From contig JAWNGF010000003.1 of NCBI GenBank assembly GCA_037039685.1, forward strand, positions 4,190,571-4,254,570: a stretch of 64,000 nucleotides of DNA, in the 5' to 3' direction. This DNA is from Ceratobasidium sp. AG-K (lineage: Eukaryota; Basidiomycota; Agaricomycetes; Cantharellales; Ceratobasidiaceae). Below, piece by piece: positions 21,973 to 34,018 of the stretch. A program made the position numbers and the translations under genes. The stretch's first letter is position 1; each line of letters begins with the position of its first letter. The notes beneath the pieces were generated by a model that worked only from the letters and a program-made list of their open reading frames with translations, ran no database searches and was not told the DNA's origin.

Positions 21973-22606
21973 GTAGTAGCATTACGTTTCTTTCCAAGAA
22001 TGTTGTCCAACGAATGTATATCATTTGAGTTGCCATGAGAGTGTTAGATGCGGCTTACGAAGAGCACAAAAAGAGCTCATCCATGAGTATTGCCGGACGC
22101 AGTAGTAGCTCAAGTTGGGACGGCACCCGCAGCCCCTGCCGGTAAGTCGACTGGGGTACCAAGGGAGACAATCGCGATAGTCGCTACAGCGTATGCACCA
22201 GAAGTTCTAAGCGTTAACTTGCCTACAACCATCGGTGTGACAAGAGAGAGGCTTGGTTCCCTGTGGCGTCGGAGGATGTCGGGGCCAGCTGGAGGATAGA
22301 TGAGGCTACGCCAGCTATGAATTAATATCGGCAAAGACACAACTTCGTCGTTTTCGCTCGCTCTTAATATGCTCTTGATTTTCCCGGTTTGCCGATGCTC
22401 GGCCAAACGACGCTAACGCGGTTGAAAACAGAAACTACGCAGAACTTTCAGTCTCAATCACGTGTCAAGGACTCACGCCCATGGCCGTATGCACGCCACC
22501 CATCTGACGAATTGCCACTAGACCCATAACACGCACCAAACTAAACCCACAACATTAATGCAATTAAATAATGTTCCATACAAAATACTACACATGCACA
22601 AAAAAG
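21973..22606. other. Intergenic region between convergent genes
   Basis: No supported gene. It contains the 3' flanks of NLR-A (+) and the minus-strand gene ending at 22607. Confidence 0.5.
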
Positions 22607-24139
22607 TTACCTCGCCCCAATCACAGCCCACACAACAGCTACCAGCGCAGCACCAAACACCACAAACCCACTCACAACGCTCGCAATCCGACACCGCTTG
22701 ACCCACTGGGCGCCTTCAAAGCTCCGAACACCAGACTTTTCAATGTCGAGAACGGCCATGGGCGCATGGTAGTGTGTCATCCACCCTCCGACGAGCCAGC
22801 ACCACGGACCGAGGAGGAACCCGAGGAGGAACCATGAGCGAGGTGTGAACCCTGCTCCGACGGCTGGTTTGCGGTTCACGCGCATACGCGGTCCGACGTG
22901 TGGTCCGCCTGGTCTGAACTTGTAGATCGACCCGATGCGAGAGGCGGATGGGGGAGGTGTGGGCAACGAAGGAGCACGGGGTTCGCGCTTGGCCTTGACG
23001 CTCATCACTTCGCTATGTGACCCGTCTTCTGCCCCAGTCTCGACAATCCGCACCGTCTTCATCCGAGGAGGCGCCAATAAAGGTTGGTGCGTGAAACTCT
23101 GTCGCCCAGCAAACGTCGCATCGCTCTCCCGTTTCGCAGTCGTCGCTGAATCCCGTTTCGACCATGCGCCCTCGACCGAAGGACGGTATGTCGACTCGGT
23201 CCAGCCGGATATAGGACGAACGTCGGATCGGTAGTTGTTATCCATCCGAATGCCCATCCCAATCGGGTTACTTGGTCCAGCGCCAGGACTACTAGGAAGC
23301 GGCGGAGACTTGGGGAACGGGCTAACGGGGCTCCACCCGGGACTCGGACTCGACGCGGCGAGAAATGGACTCATAGGCGCCCACCCCTCTTCGCCGACCG
23401 TCCCGCTCCGAAGCGGACTTCCGAGTCGGCTGTGGACAGAGGGATACGTAGGGCTGCCCAACGTTTTCGGAACCAACTGGCGGGAACGAGGGATAGGGGA
23501 TATAGGCGTAACATAGGTATTAGGAACGCGGGGAGTGGTATCTTGTGAGCTCGCGCGAGACGCGTCGTGCGGACTCGTAGGTGGAGAGGGGAGTGCAGTC
23601 GGTACGCCCAACAGTGTTCGACCCGTCGAAGTAGATGCGTCAAAGTCGAGTCCTAGGCCCGACCCAGGCGGGGAGGACGCGCCACTCGGACCAACCTGGG
23701 CAAACAACCCTCTCGAATGCTTGATCGGCATCTCGGGTACTTCCAACCCCCCAACGCTCGCACTCCTAAATCGCCTGGCAGTGACGGTGGGAGACTCGGG
23801 CTCGGGTCCTTCACTCCCCTCTGACGACCGAGCCGACACGAATGACGCAGAGCGCCTTGACATCGAGTTGGTATCGGAGGGAACGGCGAGCGAGACATAG
23901 GCCGAGCTGGGCGTCGAGGTTCCGGGTGCGACGGAGCGAACGGTCCCGGACTGTTTCGACTCGGCGGTGAAGAAGCTTTGGAAGCTTATTCGCGATCGTG
24001 TCGTGCCTGTCCCGGTGGCTGATCGTGGAGGCGGGGCGTGTGTTGGTGTGGCTTGTGAGCTCGGTGTGGCGAGAATTTCCCCTGGCCCGGGACTCTTTCT
24101 CGGACCCATCAACCCGCCCTCGCCGAAGAGCGGGCTCAT
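22607..24139 (-). CDS. Ser/Pro-rich protein with two C-terminal membrane segments
   Basis: A 510-codon frame on the minus strand. The first 400 residues are low-complexity and Ser/Pro/Thr-rich with many SP motifs (for example WAPMSPFLAASSPSPGWSP), suggesting a long disordered, phosphorylated cytosolic tail. Two hydrophobic segments follow near the C-terminus (WFLLGFLLGPWCWLVGGWM and VVSGFVVFGAALVAVVWAVI), separated by a short polar loop. The start used is the ATG at 24139, but the frame stays open upstream (TPQRRHTPKALSLASTINAF) to a possible acceptor CTATAG near 24222 with a CTAAC branch-like motif, so a further 5' exon is likely. I do not recognise the family; the closest impression is fungus-specific membrane-anchored Ser-rich proteins. 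The gene lies downstream of another Ser-rich gene on the same strand. Confidence 0.65.
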   Translation of the reverse strand: MSPLFGEGGLMGPRKSPGPGEILATPSSQATPTHAPPPRSATGTGTTRSRISFQSFFTAESKQSGTVRSVAPGTSTPSSAYVSLAVPSDTNSMSRRSASFVSARSSEGSEGPEPESPTVTARRFRSASVGGLEVPEMPIKHSRGLFAQVGPSGASSPPGSGLGLDFDASTSTGRTLLGVPTALPSPPTSPHDASRASSQDTTPRVPNTYVTPISPIPRSRQLVPKTLGSPTYPSVHSRLGSPLRSGTVGEEGWAPMSPFLAASSPSPGWSPVSPFPKSPPLPSSPGAGPSNPIGMGIRMDNNYRSDVRPISGWTESTYRPSVEGAWSKRDSATTAKRESDATFAGRQSFTHQPLLAPPRMKTVRIVETGAEDGSHSEVMSVKAKREPRAPSLPTPPPSASRIGSIYKFRPGGPHVGPRMRVNRKPAVGAGFTPRSWFLLGFLLGPWCWLVGGWMTHYHAPMAVLDIEKSGVRSFEGAQWVKRCRIASVVSGFVVFGAALVAVVWAVIGAR

Positions 24140-24588
24140 ATTCGGTGTCCGGAACGCATTGATCGTCGAGGCTAGAGATAACGCTTTCGGGGTATGCCGG
24201 CGCTGAGGTGTGGATGTCGAGGCTATAGGCAGCGCGGTGTTAGCAACTATTTACCAGCACCGGATGAAAGAAGAGCCAAACCGAATCAGAAACTTCAAGT
24301 CCAGTCAGAGCAAGAGACGATTACGGTTCACGAGTGACCCAATCAGAGAGTGGAGGAAGAAAGAAGCCAGCCAATTTCACCGACTCGAAGCCGAGCCGAC
24401 TCTTGACGCGAGGTTGGCCAATGAGCGTCATATCACACGACCAAGCCCGTGATCGACAACGTCAAAAAACTGAGATCAGGAGGGGATAAAGAGCTCATGT
24501 GGCGTTGCATGAGCTCCCTCTCCCCTCCTCGCAGGGGCGATCCCCCTGAAAGCCGACTAGCGGCAAAAGACATTCGCCCTCGCCAGCC

Positions 24589-25938
24589 TCATTTACAGGC
24601 AATTCCATCCGCCCATCCAACCCGCCCACGCCACAACCGAATCTCCAGTCCCAAACCAAATATTCTTGACTCACCACCGGCCTCTTCGCCCAACCACCGC
24701 CTAACCAACCCCCACCCCTTTCCATACTCAAACTGCTCCGTATCATCGTCCTCCCAGACCGAGCGACACATCTCTCCGGCGTCTTGCGAACGTTCTCCTC
24801 CGACTCCGATCCGGTCTTCTCGGGATATAGTTGATATGGTTCGCGCCCGCGAGTGAGCAGAAAACGTTCGTGCCCGAGGACGTCCAATGTCGATAGCTGA
24901 ACTCGTTCCAACCGATTCGCCAACGTGGACCCACTCTTCAGTAGGTTCTTCTGGCGTGTCGACCAGCGGTGCTTTGCCCTTGTCGTAACGCGGCCCTGAG
25001 CTCGTCGTGTACGCGGAAGAATACGACTGCCCACGCGTGTGTCCTCCGCTCGAGCCTTCTCCCTGACCCGGCAAATTCGCTCTCCCGCCTTGTAGCGACC
25101 CCCTCGGACTAGAAGACCCTGACCCTCCGAGTCCCAACAACATGCTCAGTCGGTCACGCGAGCTCCGTCGTGAATGTCGTCGCAAATCCACTCGTTTCGG
25201 CTCTGGCGCAGGTTCGTGCGTGTCCGAGAGGTCCAGAGATGCCGGTCGTGTCGGACGTGTGGGTGGGCTCATTCGAGGTTCAGCATCGAGTTCAGGCATA
25301 TGGGTAGGAGGAAGAAGGGAAGGTTGAGGGGCGGGAGACGACGACTGTTCAGCAACAAGGTTCGTGCTCGACATGGCACTCAGCACTGCGCTCAGCTCTG
25401 GGTCTACCTCCGATTCCGGTCGGACAACGAGCGGGTCTGTGCTCGGTCGGTAAAACAATGTGCGGCCAAGTTCGTCTGTCGAACCAGAGATGGAACCATA
25501 CTCTGACTCTTCTTCGTCTTCTTCCTGAGCGTCGGACAACATGCCATGTTCGCTCGCTCGCCAGGACATGTGAGGATCCTCCGAGTCGACACTGGGACGA
25601 AACGACTCGGCAACCGTGTGCTCCGACTGCATTCTCCTCAGTTGCGGGCGTCCAGGATTGGCCACGGTAATGTCGGGAGGGGGATGGAGGATGGGGTGAT
25701 TTTCCTTGCCGTCTGGGGAATGTGAATTATGCGGAAGTGGTATAGTATGCACGTTGAGGTTCGTCGATGAAAGCACAGAAGAATTAAACGAAGTTGACCC
25801 AGTGTTTGTGAGCGAAGGCGCCGAGTGCATTGAGCGCACCGAGCGATCTGAATGCGAGAGCGTGTCTTGGATCGTGCTAGTATCGTAGTGCTTCGTAACC
25901 GCGGGCGAGCTGTGGGGCGGTTGGTACGATACAGACAT
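24589..25938 (-). CDS. Ser-rich protein of unknown function
   Basis: The minus-strand frame starts at ATG 25938 (MSVSYQPPHSSPAVTKHY). It is rich in Ser, Pro and acidic residues, with an acidic patch (DAQEEDEEESEYGS), a basic patch (RVDLRRHSRRSSRDRL, kinase-site-like), Gly/Ser runs, and a more ordered C-terminus (FEYGKGWGLVRRWLGEEA). A consensus donor GTGAGTC directly after the last segment (about 24682) suggests that the frame as written, ending at 24589, reads into an intron and that the true last exon lies downstream. It could even be the 5' part of the same gene as 22607-24139, but no intermediate exon was found. No catalytic motif is seen. Probably a disordered regulatory or scaffold protein. 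Confidence 0.6.
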   Translation of the reverse strand: MSVSYQPPHSSPAVTKHYDTSTIQDTLSHSDRSVRSMHSAPSLTNTGSTSFNSSVLSSTNLNVHTIPLPHNSHSPDGKENHPILHPPPDITVANPGRPQLRRMQSEHTVAESFRPSVDSEDPHMSWRASEHGMLSDAQEEDEEESEYGSISGSTDELGRTLFYRPSTDPLVVRPESEVDPELSAVLSAMSSTNLVAEQSSSPAPQPSLLPPTHMPELDAEPRMSPPTRPTRPASLDLSDTHEPAPEPKRVDLRRHSRRSSRDRLSMLLGLGGSGSSSPRGSLQGGRANLPGQGEGSSGGHTRGQSYSSAYTTSSGPRYDKGKAPLVDTPEEPTEEWVHVGESVGTSSAIDIGRPRARTFSAHSRARTISTISREDRIGVGGERSQDAGEMCRSVWEDDDTEQFEYGKGWGLVRRWLGEEAGGESRIFGLGLEIRLWRGRVGWADGIACK

Positions 25939-26851
25939 GACGAGTAGCAACGTGAACAGTCAAATGGCGCGTCAAACGCGTAACTCGAGTCGTGCAGTGT
26001 CTTGACTACCATCAGCACGAGGCACCAACACGAGGCAAGCACTAACCTAGAAACGAACGTGAAGAGCAAGCGAGAGGCAGAATACAGTCGAGGGAGGGAA
26101 CAAGGTGGGGGACAGTCAAGTTCGTAAGCGTGGACGTCGTCAGGATCTATACCCGAGTCCAAATTTCCTTCCCTGCATCGGCGCCAATTCATTTCGTCAC
26201 ATCACGCTAATTGGGCTGGCGTCTAAATCAATCAATTCTCCCATCATACTGTTCATACATGGTATAGAACATATTTTAAACGTCTACACAATCTATCTAT
26301 TTTTGCTCATCCTCCAGCACAAGTAGTAAAGCTCCCAACCGAACCAGTCGTCGCGGCGCTGCACAGCTTTCCAATTCCGGCTTTTCTTTCAACACACAAA
26401 CCATAACCGGCAGTTGTTTCAGTCACCGGCCGAAACGAGGGTTGAAATGACCAAACGGGGGATCGAGTTTGCGCAGTGCGACATTCCAGAATGGCTTGTG
26501 CGCTGTTCGAGTTCCTATACTGTTCCTATTACCTCAAGTGTCGAGTCCCCAACCGATCTACCCATTCTACGCATCCCTCCGACTAAACCGGGGTTCTAAA
26601 ACTGAATGCACAGCTCATCCCCCTTTCTTCACATCGAATCACCAAGCAGCACTCACTTGGAGAGCTCAGCTTTCGTGCACAACCTTCACTTAAAACCTAG
26701 TGTAAACATTCTATCCAAAAACAAAATCTAAACCCAAACGCCGCCCAGGAACATTGGTGATCGTCACAACAGATTTGATCGCCGGAGCGCAAATACGTAA
26801 AACCCAAAACCTTGAAATTCTATTTTGTGAATTCAGCCCCTGTCAAGCTGA
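25939..26851. other. Intergenic region, no gene seen
   Basis: Upstream sequence of the Ser-rich gene (25938) and downstream sequence of the permease that ends at 26852. Only short frames without family features occur. Part of it may be 5' untranslated sequence. Confidence 0.5.
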
Positions 26852-29055
26852 TCATCGTCCGACAATCCTCTTCTCGAGTGTTCTGAGAGGAACGTATAAG
26901 AGTCCGGCGAGGACAAGTCCCACCTGAATTGAATGGCGTTGGTTTGGAAGCAGGGGCGCATATAGTTTGGGCGTACCTCGAGTCCTAGATCGCCTGTGTG
27001 TTTGGCGATGATTCCAGTGTACCATGCCTTGCTCATGCAAAGGGCGATCACTCCAAATGTGAGTGTGCACGCCCCGAGTGCTGCCATACCAGGTGGTAGT
27101 CCACGAGCAGTCTCCCAGGAGGAAACGTCATAGTTGGAAAATGTCGCGCGGCGGAAGTAGACGTGTTCGACTATGAGGACTGAGACGAAGGTTGAGCACC
27201 AGTAACCAACGATCCCAAGGCTAAGAGTGAAACCTTGTTAATAGGAATTAGACGAATTTAAGCGATGAACTTACAAGCCGACTAGTGTAGTTTCGAACCG
27301 TTTGGCACCAATAATCGCGAGTGGCACAAGGATGAGAATCCCCATGATCGAAAACACATATCGCGGCACGCGAGACGCAGGTGGGATGACGACTTGGAAG
27401 CTAAAGCAGAAACTGTACATGTTCGGACCCTACCAGAATGTTAACCGCCGATAAAGAAATGTAAATGTCAATCGAGCGCTTACCAAGTTGGTAATGACGC
27501 TCAGCCCTAGCAGAACAGTCAAGAACTTTCCAAACCCTCCGAGGGGCTCCAGAACTGCCGCGATGAGCCCACCCGGACCAGCCGCGTCGTAACCTGCTTG
27601 CCAGGTTGGATTGGACTTGAGCGAGGCGCCGAACGCGGCTCCTAGCATAGCCACCAAGACCTGAAATAGAAGCGCCCTGAATTTCGTGATTCGGAGTCTA
27701 GAACTGTCAAGACTTACAGAGGGAAGAACCAAGCTCAGATGTGCGAATGCGAATATTTTCCGACTGTTCCACATTGTTCAGTCTACCAGCCCAGATAAGT
27801 AACTAGTGGTCTTACCTGTCTACTTCTGGGCGCATATAGTTCGTATAGTCAGACATAGCGGGAGAGTACGAGAGTGTGTATGCGGCGATCGACGACCCAA
27901 ATCCTAGGATACCCTTGTGGGTTTCGGGCGTACTGGCGGGAATAAACGACGCAGAGGAGAGATTTTTGGCTCCTACAGCGATGAGGGCAATGAAAACCAC
28001 GAGCATTGGAATCCATGCAACACGTGCGTATCTGCTCGTTGCGCCGTGGGTCAATTACGCCTTGGTTGAAATTAAGAATTGACGTACAGGGTTAATACTC
28101 GGCCTCCGAAAAAGGAAATCTACCATTATCCGGTTCATGTTTCAGTTGCGTTTAGCCAGTGGGTCTTGCTTTACTCACGACTAGTCCACCAGCGCTGCGC
28201 CTGTGTTAGAACCGGGGCGTGGAGAATAACTAGGCCTACATACCAAACGACCACGATACCGACATTCCAGCTTAGGCTCCCACCAGAAACGGCGGATAAA
28301 ATCTTCCCTCCTAAGATGACGTTGATGACGCTGTATCCAATCATACCCAATACTTCGAGTGAGCCGGGTACAATTGCACCATAGTATCTGATCCTCTTGT
28401 CAATGACGTGAACGAGGGTCTGAAACCCGGGAGACTGACCCAAAACTGAACCTCGCTTGAACCATCTGGCGAAGTCCGAGCTTAGGTCCAAACGTCGCTC
28501 TGTTGCCGAGATTGAGACAATGAGCCGCGACGCAAATGATGAGACCCACAGGTATGCCGGGGGAAGACCAGCCAGGGTCACAAACCCCACAATCACGCCT
28601 GCTGAAGTCTTGAATGAGAGCCCATTGACAATAGGGCCGAGCGTGCCCAGAGAAAATCTAGCAAAAAAAAACTCAGTATTGAGCATGACTGATAGCAGTA
28701 CGCGTACGCCAGGATGCTCAAATTATAGGACAACCTATTTCGCAATTGTTAGCATGATTGGAAATGACCAACGGGAGAAGGGCGTACCAAACAAAGAGCG
28801 CCTTGCTGTACTGAGGATCCGTGCGTTCTTCTACAGGAACAGGGCATATTCTAAAAGATTTTAAGCTAATAGATTCCTCGGCGTCTTCATTATTACCTAC
28901 CCGCGAGTTTCAACCCCCCATGTCGCGAGTCTCTCCAACCATCTCAAACACCCGCTCTTCCTTTCTAAAGGAGCGACATCAGAATAAAACAAGACTTTTT
29001 CAGTCTCAACGTCAATTGCGTCCTCGATGCTACCGGGAGAAATTTTGTCGGTCAT
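26852..29055 (-). CDS. Purine-cytosine permease, NCS1/Fcy2 family, copy 1
   Basis: Minus strand, ATG at 29055 (MTDKISPGSIEDAIDVETEK), many short introns, stop TGA at 26852-26854. Recognisable exons: RTDPQYSKALFVW, FSLGTLGPIVNGLSFKTS, FGPKLGLRQMVQARFSFG then YYGAIVPGSLEVLGMIGYS, NVILGGKILSAVSGGSLSWN, DYTNYMRPEV, AAGPGGLIAAVLEPLGGFGK and the last exon VGLVLAGLLYVPLRTLEKR. This order matches yeast Fcy2-type proton symporters for cytosine, adenine, guanine and hypoxanthine, with twelve membrane helices in the plasma membrane. A close paralog follows at 29759-31973 in the same orientation. Exact exon ends were not all fixed; substrate preference cannot be read from the sequence. Confidence 0.85.
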
Positions 29056-29758
29056 GCTGGTCGAGGTTGGGGCAATTGCTTGAATTGTTCGCTTCGGGCT
29101 TTTTGAGTCTGGGCTCCGTTAGCTAATACGTATATTTTAGCTCAAGATTCGAGGCCTAGGCATAGTCTTTGGAGCTTCCTGTGCGCGATGTGGATAAGAT
29201 ATGCAATGTGCCCGTGGCGCTGCTTATTGGACAGAATCGGACCGGTGACCGAGCTGACACCAAGCTTACTTGACTGTCTAAATCGGGGGTTGTTGCTTGC
29301 ACAGCGATCCTTTCAAACCGCGGTTCCTGGTTGGAGCAGATGGATGGAGGAAGAACATACGTTACAATCCATCGATCATCCATCTGACAATGTTGAACCT
29401 CCTCACCAGAGCTCAGCGGTAGACTTTACGGTAAGTGTTGGGTTCGAACGTCCAGAGCGAAATGTGTTAGTACACATCAGGAATCCGAAATCGTTTATTG
29501 AACGACGGATGCAATAAGGTCCCAGGTTTCAGGAGGTAAGACTTTCCGTGCTTGCCAGTAATGCCAAGGGATAAGGTCCTAATTTAAGATGATTACAAGT
29601 AAGCGCTGTGGATGGCACCTCGGAACGAGCCGGCGACGAGCATTCGGTTGGCCAATTTGAGTTAACTGGGATTGGTAAGTTAACACAAAACCATCACATT
29701 CGGTAGAATACACGGTTTTGCATAAAGTAAAGTAAACTTCAAGTTAATTATCCTGGAT
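29056..29758. other. Spacer between the two permease genes
   Basis: Promoter side of permease copy 1 and 3' side of copy 2. No gene supported. Confidence 0.5.
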
Positions 29759-31973
29759 TCAACGGCCGTAAACCTTTTTCTCGAGTGTTCTCAAAGGGAT
29801 ATAAAACGCTCCGGCCAGTACCAAGCCCACCTCCCGTACCTATCAAGACGAGCGCATACATCCAGTGGCTAAACTCACCTCCAGCCCGATATCCCCAGTT
29901 TTTTTAGCGGCTACTCCGACGTACCATGGCTGACTCATAAAAAGTGCTACCACTCCAATCGCGAGTATACAGGACCCGAGAGCTGCCATGCCGGGTGGGA
30001 GCGCCCGAGGATCATCCCATGAGGAAATGTCGTATGTCGAGAACGACGAGCGACGGAAGTAGATGTGCTCGACGATGAGGACTGATACAAAAGTAGAGCA
30101 CCAGTAGCCTACTATCCCTAGGCTAGGAGGATGAAGAGGGCGGCTTGGATGAGAAGTATCACCGATCTGGGGGAAGGAACTTACAAATTCGTCAATGTGG
30201 CTTCAAATCGCTTCGCGCCAACGATCGCCAGTGGTACGACAACTACGGCGCCCACTACCGAGAAGACGTACCGCGGGACGCGGTTAAAGGGAAGCACAAC
30301 TACCTGAAAGCTGAAGCACAAGCTGTAAAAGTTTGGGCCCTGGTAGTCCGCAGCTGAGCATCACAAAATCGAAGATAAGCCTGGTTTTATATACGTACTA
30401 GGTTGGCAATGACACTCAGACCTAAAAGAACAGTTAGGAACTTTCCGAATCCTCCAATGGACTCTAAAACGGCTGCAACGAGACCTCCAGGGCCGGCGGC
30501 ATCATAGCCTGCTTGCCAACTTGGATTGAATGGTAACGAAGCTGCAAACGCTGCACCGATAATAGCTACCGATACCTGGGAACAACAATCATTGGCGATC
30601 ACAATCGTGTAGGATATTGCATGACTTACGCCGGGAAGAACCAAGCCGATATAGGATAAGATGAATATTCTCCAGCTACCCATCTAGATCAGCCCACTCC
30701 ACTGGAAGGAAGGACGAATCACGAGATCTCACCTATTTACCTCGGGGCGCATATAGTTTGTGAAGTTTGACATATTAGGAGCGAACGAGATCATATAACC
30801 GGAGATTGTCAATCCAAAGCGTAGGATGTTTGTATAAGTTTCAGGCGTATCAGGCTTATACGAGGGAGGGGGCAAGTGCTTGGCTCCGACACCGAGGACA
30901 GCTAGAAAAACAACGAGCATAGGGATCCACGCGATACGCACGTATCTTCCCAAAGTTCCATAAGCAGCCGACATTTCAGTGGAGGGTAGAGAAGACTCAC
31001 AGATTTACTACTCGGTATCCAAAGAACGAAATCTACCATATCATGGTTTAGTTAGGTCTTGAGGCCTAATCCCGTTAGACTCACAACCAATGCTGCCGCG
31101 CTGCAACCGCTTGTTAGTCAGTGATAAAATTGACCACTGAAAATAAGTACCTGACGACTACAACACCGACATTCCAACTCAAACCTCCGCCAGACACTGC
31201 AGACAGGATTTTGCCACCCAGGATAACGTTGATGACGCTATACCCAGTAATGTTCAAAAGTTGGAGTAGACCTGGTATAATTGCACCGTAGTATCTGCAC
31301 TTTTTCATCAGTTATCTGGAGGGATGTTCGTGCTAGGAGATGGGAAACTTACCCAAAGCTATACCGCGGTTGAACCATTTGGCGGAGTCCGAGTTTAGGC
31401 CCGAATGTGGACCTGTAAAATAGCTTTAGAGGTAGGATTGCCCAAAAAAACGGTGAATGCGCACAGGTAGGCGGCAGGGATTGCAGCGGGGACTCCAAAT
31501 CCTACAATCACGGCCGCTGAGGTTTTGAATGAGAGTTTGTTCGGAATAGGACCAATTGTGCCCAAAGAAAACCTAATTAAAGCTGAATATCAACCTAAAT
31601 GCCAGAGTGAAGCACTCACGCTATGATGCTGAGGGTATAAGATAGCCTATTTTTCGGCTGTTCACATCAGTGGTAAAAGCATGGAAAGGGGGTGAGGCTT
31701 GCCAAATGAAACATGTCTTGCTATATTGGGAGTCTGTGCGTTCTGCTACGGGAACTGGGCATATACTGCAGTATAAAGGCACTGTGAGTTCATTTAGGCA
31801 ATGTGTACGGACTGTACTGACCCGCGCGACTCTACTCCCCATGTCTTTAATATATGCCACCACGAGTGTCTGCGCTCGTGTTCCACCTCGGTGATATTCG
31901 AGTCGATTTGAGCCTTTTCAAGCTCGCTCCCGGTATTTTCCTGAATATGAACGGGTGAGGTTTTACTCGTCAT
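29759..31973 (-). CDS. Purine-cytosine permease, NCS1/Fcy2 family, copy 2
   Basis: Minus strand, ATG at 31973 (MTSKTSPVHIQENTGSELEK), stop TGA at 29759-29761. It has the same exon order and spacing as copy 1: NVILGGKILSAVSGGGLSWN, NFTNYMRPEV, AAGPGGLVAAVLESIGGFGK and the last exon VGLVLAGAFYIPLRTLEKK. The N-terminal tails and loops differ more than the membrane segments, so this is a tandem duplicate that has diverged rather than a recent copy. Expected role: proton-coupled import of cytosine and purines at the plasma membrane. All recognised blocks are open, but several introns were placed only by eye, so an inactivating change cannot be excluded. Confidence 0.8.
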
Positions 31974-32391
31974 GGTGGTCGAGGCTCAATTTTGCTGCGC
32001 TTGATCAATTTCGACCGGCGGGTTGAAGGTTTTGGAGGTTGTGTATTGAGTCAAAGTGATATATAATTACGAGAGCGCGGTGGTCATGGGACGTGGAGCG
32101 TGTTCTCGGCGCGGGTCAAACGGTTATTCCCGGATTGCACCGATTATGCCAAGACAACTCGGAGTTTATCCTAAAAACGTCTAGACACTCCGGCCCGGAA
32201 GCCGCATTGCCGATCTTTGGAGGGGAAGGGAACAAACTTAAAGGACGGGAACTTCAGGAAGCAGTAACCATTGATTGCGCGAGTCGCTGAGCGGACGACA
32301 GGGAAGGTGGCAATGAATAAGTAGTGCGCATACATCCCCAGTGTAATCGCTAGTTATGAATTAAATACTGATATTGCAAACCAATGCGGTA
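31974..32391. other. Intergenic region
   Basis: Promoter side of permease copy 2 and 3' side of JIP5. No gene supported. Confidence 0.5.
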
Positions 32392-34018
32392 CTATAACTC
32401 ATCGAAAAAGCCAGTGTCAACTTTGCCTTTTTTATTCTCAGGCCCACCCATCTTTTGCTTGCCTTTGCGCTTTTTGGACAGTGCTGGTTGCGGTTCTGGT
32501 TGTGGTTCCAGTTCAGAGTCGGACCCAGATTCCTGCTGGGGCTCATGGGAAGCATCTCTGGACGGTACCTGGGCTTGGCTTGAAGCTGATTCCGAGTCGC
32601 TTTCAGCGTCCACCAAGTCTTTTGATTGGGGCTTCTCAGCGTCTTCACCTTCTTCTTCATCGCTATCGTTATCGGCTCCTCCACCCACGGCACCCTCATC
32701 GTCCGAGTCCGAGTCCGTTCCGCTCCCTTTTTCAGCTTCCTCGTCTTCCTCGTCAGAGTCGACCAGTGCGTCCCTCACGTCGGTCAATTTTAGTACGTTA
32801 TCGTGTGATGCGGATCCAAGCCATGCTCCATTTCGGTCGGTACGCAAGCGCTCGATGGGGAACGTGCCGTGGTCTAAGCGCATAAGCACCAATACTGAAG
32901 TCCAAAATAAGGGATATCGCACCAGCAATAACGCCTAATAATTTGTGTGGCAGCACTTGCAAGACTCTGACCAAGCCGTCCGAGGAGCCCGTTGCTATCA
33001 CGTCGTCAGAGAGCGAGGCAAGTGCGTCTACCGAATGTGGATGCCTATGCGAGCTGTCCGTTAGCGTCTAGACCCAGGAATTGGACAGAGGAACAAACCC
33101 CTTGATTCGGTCCACACAATCTGCCCATCCGCTGCTTCGGTTCCAGAGACTGATAACTCCCGTTTGAGTCCCAACCGCCACTTTAGCTCCCCTAATAAGG
33201 CTGGATTAGCATATGGCGCTACTAGTTTGATTATCGACTTGCTCTTTGATGCTAACAATGGACAAGAGCTCGTCTTCTTGATCTTCTGACTGCGCGAATG
33301 GTTGTGTTTTACTTGATCGAACATCGAGGACAGAGAGCGTCCCGTCTCCACTGCATGAACGAATGTCAGCAAGTGACGCGGGAAGGCGTATGGGGGATAT
33401 GAACCTGGTGACGACAAGCTGTTTCTTATTCTCCAGCCACAGAAAATCCGAGACAAAGTCGGAATGATGGGTATACGACCGGACCGGAGCCAATTGGCGA
33501 TAGTCCCAAAGCTAGGAATATGTGGAATGAGCGGCAGGTAGTGGGAGGATGTGCGGGAAGGGACAAACCTTGACAACACCGTCGTCGTCTCCCGTAGCGA
33601 GCATAGACATGAAGCGCGTGACCCGATTAATTGCACATCTTGGAGTGAAATGTCAGGTTGGTGAAGGATAATTGGATGCGACGCACTCGTGAGCCTGAAG
33701 CTGTTCCCGCAGTACTTTCCCCGTGGTCGTATCAATGACGCTAGGCAAGAATCAGCGTATGTTTCAGGGAATAATAGCAGAGACATACTGGATAGATCGA
33801 TCCTTTGAGACATTGTAGAGCTCCAGCCCGTCCGGACTGGTCGCTAGTGACCTCGCCGTCCTCTTTGTCGGCCGAATATCAAACTTGAGTGTGCATGCTC
33901 CTTCATCATCGTAAGAGAACGCTTTGACGTGGCCATTTAGGAGCCCAGTATACACTATATCGTGCTTTGGGTTGAACGCAAGGTCAAAGACTTGAGTGCC
34001 GAGGTGGACGTCAGGCAT
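32392..34018 (-). CDS. JIP5: JIP5/WDR55-like WD-repeat protein
   Basis: Minus strand, ATG at 34018 (MPDVHLGTQVFDLAFNPK), split by several short introns, stop TAG at 32392-32394. The N-terminal motif followed by DIVYTGLLNGHVKAFSYDD is characteristic of JIP5, the fungal WDR55 homolog. WD-type blades follow (SGDGTLSVLDVRS near 33340; RNGAWLGSASHDNVLKLTDV near 32810). The C-terminal tail is long, acidic and Ser-rich, then basic (SKKRKGKQK), ending FFDEL. JIP5/WDR55 acts in the nucleolus in ribosome biogenesis. It is divergent from MCM4 with 124 bp between start codons, which suggests a shared promoter. Confidence 0.85.

Noticed and set aside
22607..23900. Long plus-strand frames at 22571-22837 and 23535-23900
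   Set aside because: They are shadows of the GC-rich Ser/Pro coding sequence on the minus strand, with no family features.
29408..29460. tRNA-like A box (GCTCAGCGGTAGA) and B box (GGTTCGAAC)
   Set aside because: The distance between the boxes is too short for an anticodon arm and variable loop, and no acceptor stem pairs.
32384..32938. Plus-strand Ser-rich frame of 184 codons
   Set aside because: It is the antisense image of the acidic Asp/Glu/Ser tail of JIP5.
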